Below are positions 59,662-64,000 of a DNA stretch of 64,000 nucleotides, piece by piece (the stretch's first letter is position 1; every line of letters starts with the position of its first letter). Position numbers and translations under genes: made by a program. The notes under the pieces were generated by a model that saw only the letters and a program-made list of their open reading frames with translations, ran no database searches and was not told the origin of the DNA. Location of the stretch: the NCBI RefSeq assembly GCF_000001735.4, contig NC_003076.8, forward strand, positions 25,423,835 to 25,487,834, in the 5' to 3' direction. Origin of the DNA: Arabidopsis thaliana (Eukaryota > Streptophyta > Magnoliopsida > Brassicales > Brassicaceae).

Positions 59662-61857
59662 CACTTCTTCCTCCCAAGCTTTGCAAGTGTGCGTGTGTGT
59701 ATATAAGTACGATCACGATCTCTCGTTGAGAATGTGTCACACTTGGAGTTGAGTTCGTTTCAGAAAATGAGTCATCTTATAAAGCGTTGTTTTCATGGAG
59801 GGATCTGAGATTGCTCCCACACTTGAGCGTATACTTACACTCATGCGTATGTGTCGGTGTATGTATCGGTGTATATATCGATGATGGAGGAGTAAACGGA
59901 GGAGATGGGTATGGAAGTTAAGCACGTGAAGAGGTTGCTCGAGTTCCGATGACCACCTTCACTTCAATCCAACGGTTATTAATTATTCTCTTTAATTGGA
60001 TACTAAGTACTAATTAATTATTCTCACTCGTTAGATTATGCCAATAATTATTTACTAAGGTTCAAAATAAATAAGTTGGTTAGTAATATGATTAATTTTT
60101 TTGCCACCATTCATATTAGTCTAAATGATTAAGACATGTAATAATGTAATGATTTGTACTTAATTATACCTTCATTGTGTTATAACTGAGAAACAATTAC
60201 ACTATGAAGAGGTTTGACTAATTTTCAAGGTTTCCTTCATTTTGATGTGTATAACTATTACGTTACGTAAACCATAGATTTCTATTCTTATGCACATCAG
60301 TAGATCCGAATTTAGTATGTTCAGTACTAAATTTGAGTCCATCTAATGTAACCGCAAGATGTGGCATGGTGGAGGTCGGTTTAAAAGAGACAAACTTCAT
60401 TGATTACTTTCGATTAGTATAATAAATTACTGCAATATGCATGTGTGTATCAACCGACCATAACGAACTAAGTACGTTACTAATTACACTAAGTTTGTAT
60501 TTTTATATCAATAAGTTTTACATTTGGAGCAAGTCAAGCCGGCCATCACATGATAATACTTCTTGAATCACAAATCATAACCATTCTTCATGTTGCAATA
60601 AATATGCATGGCTCAATTGTCAAACCGTATATCATAATAATAATGTGTCATATAAATTTAAGGTTTTTGATGAAGATTTTATGTATGAATGACCCATAAA
60701 GATACATCTCATGTGAACTTGTTTTCCGTTACTATGGGCCAAATCTATTGTCAAACCACGTGGGGTTGCTACATACTTTCTCATACATAAGTTCAAGAGA
60801 ATGGTCAATAATTACTTGTGGATAATATTGTTTTCTTTCCTCTTAAATTATATATCATGAGTATTTTTTTTTTCTTAAGACTTTGAAAACTAGATGCTAG
60901 AATATTCAATTTTCTATGATTTCTTTTGAATATCTTACAATTATTGTAGATTAAGTCGTCTTGATCCGATTATTACAACTACAAATTCAACTGTCTATTT
61001 AAAAAATGGTCAGATCTATTTTTTGTAGTTGGTACACTCATCATTTATCTAAAGAGAGTATATTGCAAACTGTAATCAATAATGGTTTGTAACGCATCAA
61101 GTAGAAATTAGTTATTGCAACAATTGTATTTTTGTGTTTGTAATTTTAGGGCCAAATTTGAGTTTCTTAGTTTTTACATTCCTCATTTAATGGGCCTTTG
61201 TAACGTTTCATCTATAGTTGGTTTAAGGCCCATATATTTGTCTGGCCTGATGTAGTACAATAATTAACGGCACAATAATTAAGTAGTCACATGACTACCA
61301 AAATTAGTGTGGTGAGTGGGTAAACTGTGAAGTTTCAGTTCCCATTGTCCCGTAGTGAGAAAGCACCAGTCCGCACATGACTAGCCCTCACTTTAACCAT
61401 TCCCCCATAAGAAATTACTTTTTGAGAATGATTCGGATCTAGTTCATGGCCTATTAGTAACTTTCAAAAAAAAAAAAAAAAAATCTTGCTTTAGCTTATG
61501 TTATTAACTTATTATTGGCCGACCATTGTCCCTCGTTAATTTAATATTCGACTGCACTTTTTTTGTTTTATTGTGTGTGGTGCAATTCATCGTTTATACT
61601 TTATCCACACATCCTTGACCATAGCATCTAACTAATAAAATACGATGGAGACTAGCTCTTACCATAGCATCTTTTTTTTTTTAATACTAATAAATTGTTT
61701 AAAACTCGATGTTTAGTTGAGTACACTATGTGGCCCCAAAAAGAAACCCTAACGAAACCTACACTTGAATCTATATATATGGAGTCATGGAGAAGTAGCT
61801 CTTGCTCCACTTACGTTTTTAGCATTTAACAAGCAATCAATATCATTAGGATTATAT
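59662..61857. other. Intergenic region between SnRK2.5 and PDF2.5
   Basis: 59662-59960 is the SnRK2.5 leader/promoter. A TATA-like ATATATATGG precedes the defensin near 61773. The rest is AT-rich with no gene-like stretch. An isolated CACGTGG lies near 60757 and a GGCCC/GGGCC pair near 61190-61245. Confidence 0.55.
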
Positions 61858-62228
61858 ATGGAGAACAAGTTTTTCGCTGCATTCTTCTTGCTTCTTGTCC
61901 TCTTCTCATCTCGTAAGTCTTTTCCTTCTATATATATGCATTGGTCCATGACCATATTTGATTGACAATAAATATATATATATATGATATATATGTGAAG
62001 TCAGTGTTACGTGATCTATCTCCATTCTTATGTGTTGCATTTTATTTGTGTAATTAAATAGAGGAGATCATTGGGGGTGAAGGAAGGACATGCCAATCAA
62101 AGAGCCACCACTTCAAATACATGTGTACGTCCAACCACAACTGTGCCATAGTTTGCCGTAACGAGGGATTTTCCGGTGGTCGCTGCCATGGCTTCCATCG
62201 CCGTTGCTACTGCACCCGCCTTTGCTAA
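61858..62228 (+). CDS. PDF2.5: Plant defensin, secreted, 8-cysteine
   Basis: Two exons, 61858-61912 and 62062-62228, encode 73 residues. The intron falls inside the signal peptide region, as in most plant defensin genes (C|AG after V-L-F-S-S). Residues 1-26 form a signal peptide with a Phe/Leu core. The mature peptide of ~47 residues begins R-T-C. It has eight cysteines in the usual defensin spacing, with the CxxxC helix pair (CAIVC), the G-x-C strand (GGRC) and the CYC pair near the C-terminus, which give the cysteine-stabilised alpha-beta fold. Plant defensins are secreted and often antifungal; the role of this member is not readable from sequence. An upstream in-frame ATG (61765) would not place the signal peptide at the N-terminus. 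The assignment as PDF2.5 is by position and memory. Confidence 0.93.
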
Positions 62229-63197
62229 CTAGTTTATTTTCCATTAATCCATTTAAATGTACTTTTTCTTTCTTTTTATTTTGAATACTAATAAAGTTCA
62301 TCTTCTTCTTTTTCTCGTTTGACATCTATTGTTGGGTAAATCTCGATTCTAGAGGAACGAACTGAGATATATGTATTAATAAAAATCTCACGCTGATTCT
62401 GAAACAAGCAATGTACTAGAACGTTGTGTCATGTGTGTTTATTGATTAACTAGAGTTAAATTTGATTTAATAAAAATGTCATTTGATCTATGTTTTGAAT
62501 CAGCACTCCAATAAAGATTATCAATATCATAAAGAAGTTTCTCTTAATTATGAGAATATTTATAACAATATACATTTTTAGTTATCATTTTAACCCAAAG
62601 TCCACATTTTCTTTTAGTCAGTTATTATCCAAAAAATCGTTTATACTTCCCGGCCAAAGGTTTCCTTAAAGGGATTTTCAACAATCATTTTCCAAAAACA
62701 TTTGAAGAAGCATATATATACACATTTCTATGGAAAAAAGCGTTCAAGAAATCACATACAACATCTAACATTTATGCAAACTATTTTTTCATATAAAATC
62801 TGATAATTTTTATACACAATATTCTGTTTATTTTTACACAATGTTCTGAAATTTGCCGATTTTGATTGAGTTTCAAATGACCAAAGTTAACATTTGACCA
62901 ATTTCAAGTATGGATTTATGGAAATGTCATAACTAGAGCAAGAGAGACATAAAAGAGAAATAGTACTAAGAAAAATGGAAAAAGTACATCATCAACATAA
63001 GAGCAAATGTCTCAATGCATTATTCTATATATTTTTTTTTATCTATCGGTTCTGTTATAATAGTCAAGAGAAGTAAAAATAATAGGAGTATGAAGAATGC
63101 AACAACCCACACTAAGATGTTTATAACATCATATGTACACGATGAATGCCAAATGAACTAATTTGCGGTCTAAGTCATCATCATCTGTTACCATTGA
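62229..63197. other. 3' flank of PDF2.5 and first copy of a direct repeat
   Basis: About 62450-62880 is similar to 63595-63985 (see repeat entries). No gene is recognised before the WD40 remnant. Confidence 0.5.
62450..62880. repeat. Diverged direct repeat, copy 1
   Basis: It shares an ordered series of blocks with copy 2: TAATAAAAATxTCATT, TATGTTTTGAAT, AGCACTC, GGTTATCAATATCATAAA-type, AATATACATTTTTAGTTA, ACACATTTCTATGG, CTAACATTTAT, TCATATAAAATCTGATAA and TTTGAAATTTGC-type. By eye, similarity is about 70-75 percent. Confidence 0.7.
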
Positions 63198-63325
63198 ATC
63201 ACTTCAACTTTGTGTCAAGTCCCCAAATCCGGATTGTTCCATCATCACTTGCTGAGGCCACCATATAGAGGTTAGTCGGGTTTCAACTGACACACTTCAC
63301 CGATCCTGAGTATCCTCGCAATACA
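63198..63325 (-). pseudogene. WD40-repeat C-terminal fragment with a nonsense codon (WDR26-like)
   Basis: On the minus strand, after a TTGTAG acceptor, the frame reads VLRGYSGSVKCVS, then TGA (63285-63283), then NPTNLYMVASASDDGTIRIW and GLDTKLK to a TGA at 63198. The S-x-N-P-T-N context normally has a Trp codon (TGG) where TGA stands, so one substitution broke it. The sequence is the last WD40 blade of a WDR26/CTLH-type protein. No other blades are visible upstream, so it is a short relic. In the paralogous block a WDR26-like gene neighbours SPT4, so this location matches expectation. Confidence 0.75.
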
Positions 63326-63594
63326 CTACAAGATTACGTCAGTGTTCTTCGTATGACCCATATGTATACCTGACACATCAAAGAAATATTACTCGGAAGA
63401 CTCTAAAAGAGATTGATAAGAACTGTTTTCCCCCATATCTATGTCTTTTTTACGTTGTAGATTAATTATTCTTGATTTGGGTATCATAAATTTAAATTAA
63501 ACAATCTAGTTAAAAATGATGAGATCTATTTGGAGTGAAATTAAACAATTTTAATAAAAATGTATGTGTTATATGTATATATACATATATAGAT

Positions 63595-63985
63595 TAAGTG
63601 GAGTGAAAATTAACTTAATAAAAATATCATTGATATATGTTTTGAATTAGCACTCTAAAGGTTATCAATATCATAAATGAGCTTCTCTTACGAGAATATA
63701 TATATGTAAGAATATACATTTTTAGTTAATTCAAAATTTCATTCGATTATTTGTTTGAACCCAAGGTGCACATATGTTCCCGTAAGCCGATAGTCATAAC
63801 ATTTGAAGCATTAACACATTTCTATGGGGGAAAAACGTTCAATCAACCACATAATTGTAAACAACTAACATTTATACAAACGATCGTCTGAAAAAAATTG
63901 ATTCATATAAAATCTGATAACTTTAGTTTATAGTATACACACTGTTTTGAAATTTGCGGATTTAGATTGATTCAAGTTCAAAAAA
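63595..63985. repeat. Diverged direct repeat, copy 2
   Basis: This is the direct, same-orientation partner of 62450-62880, offset by about 1.14 kb, with the WD40 relic lying between them. Both lack ORFs, and I see no terminal motifs of a transposon. Confidence 0.7.
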
Positions 63986-64000
63986 TTTGAAAATGTCCAA

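Noticed and set aside
62450-63985. LTR retrotransposon with the direct repeats as LTRs
   Set aside because: No TG...CA termini, primer-binding site or polypurine tract was seen, and the internal region holds only a WD40 relic.
1-64000. tRNA, rRNA, CRISPR or prokaryotic features
   Set aside because: No tRNA B-box/A-box pair, rRNA or spaced repeat array was recognised by eye; gene structure is plant nuclear throughout.

Overview
The window is nuclear DNA of a flowering plant and matches Arabidopsis thaliana, lower arm of chromosome 5 (the At5g63510 to At5g63660 interval, as I remember it). The evidence is AT-rich intergenic DNA, short GT-AG introns, and gene content and order recognised from the encoded proteins. 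Locus identities come from memory of these families, not from a search. I rebuilt exon structures by hand from splice sites and reading phase. Most models close exactly in frame, and several give the protein lengths I remember for the family members.

Layout. (1) 0-5.3 kb: GAMMA CAL1, a mitochondrial complex I carbonic-anhydrase-like subunit (+), and an F-box/FIST protein (-), convergent. A tiny truncated signal-peptide ORF lies between them. (2) 5.3-17 kb: a gene-poor stretch around FP3, a farnesylated two-HMA-domain metal-binding protein (+). (3) 17-24 kb: RMI1 (-) and a DEK-domain chromatin protein (+), divergent from one ~430 bp promoter. (4) 25.7-29.8 kb: FACT, a BAHD acyltransferase (+), and GSA1, the plastid glutamate-1-semialdehyde aminomutase (+). 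(5) 30.9-38.4 kb: a flavonol-synthase-like cluster, FLS2 (+) facing FLS3, FLS4 and FLS5 (all -). FLS2 and FLS4 are broken by frameshifts. (6) 39.8-44.5 kb: CDKE1, the Mediator kinase CDK8 (-), and a zinc alcohol dehydrogenase (-). (7) 44.7-48 kb: a decaying ~247 bp tandem repeat array with a 933 bp PIF/Harbinger-type MITE inserted in it, next to an unrecognised pseudogene. (8) 48.7-52.7 kb: DEAD-box helicase RH31 (-) and a small candidate membrane protein (-). (9) 53.7-59.7 kb: TOL5, an ENTH/VHS-GAT ubiquitin receptor (+), and SnRK2.5 kinase (-), convergent. (10) 61.8-64 kb: plant defensin PDF2.5 (+), then a broken WD40 fragment between two copies of a ~400 bp direct repeat.

These are eukaryotic single-gene transcription units, so there are no operons. 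The clear functional grouping is the FLS tandem family. Paralogy gives the larger pattern. The left half (CAL1, DEK, BAHD, GSA1) mirrors the CAL2-DEK-BAHD-GSA2 block on chromosome 3. The right half (FLS, RH31, SnRK2.5, WD40 relic) mirrors the FLS1, RH25/RH26, SnRK2.1, WDR26-like, SPT4 block on the upper arm of chromosome 5. A paleo-duplication boundary therefore seems to fall near 30 kb.

I saw no convincing new multi-gene biological system. The most interesting material is gene decay (FLS2, FLS4, the WD40 relic, the truncated signal peptide), the nested repeat island with a paralogous empty insertion site, an in-frame GC-AG intron in TOL5, and several unexplained palindrome and ACGT-motif clusters.
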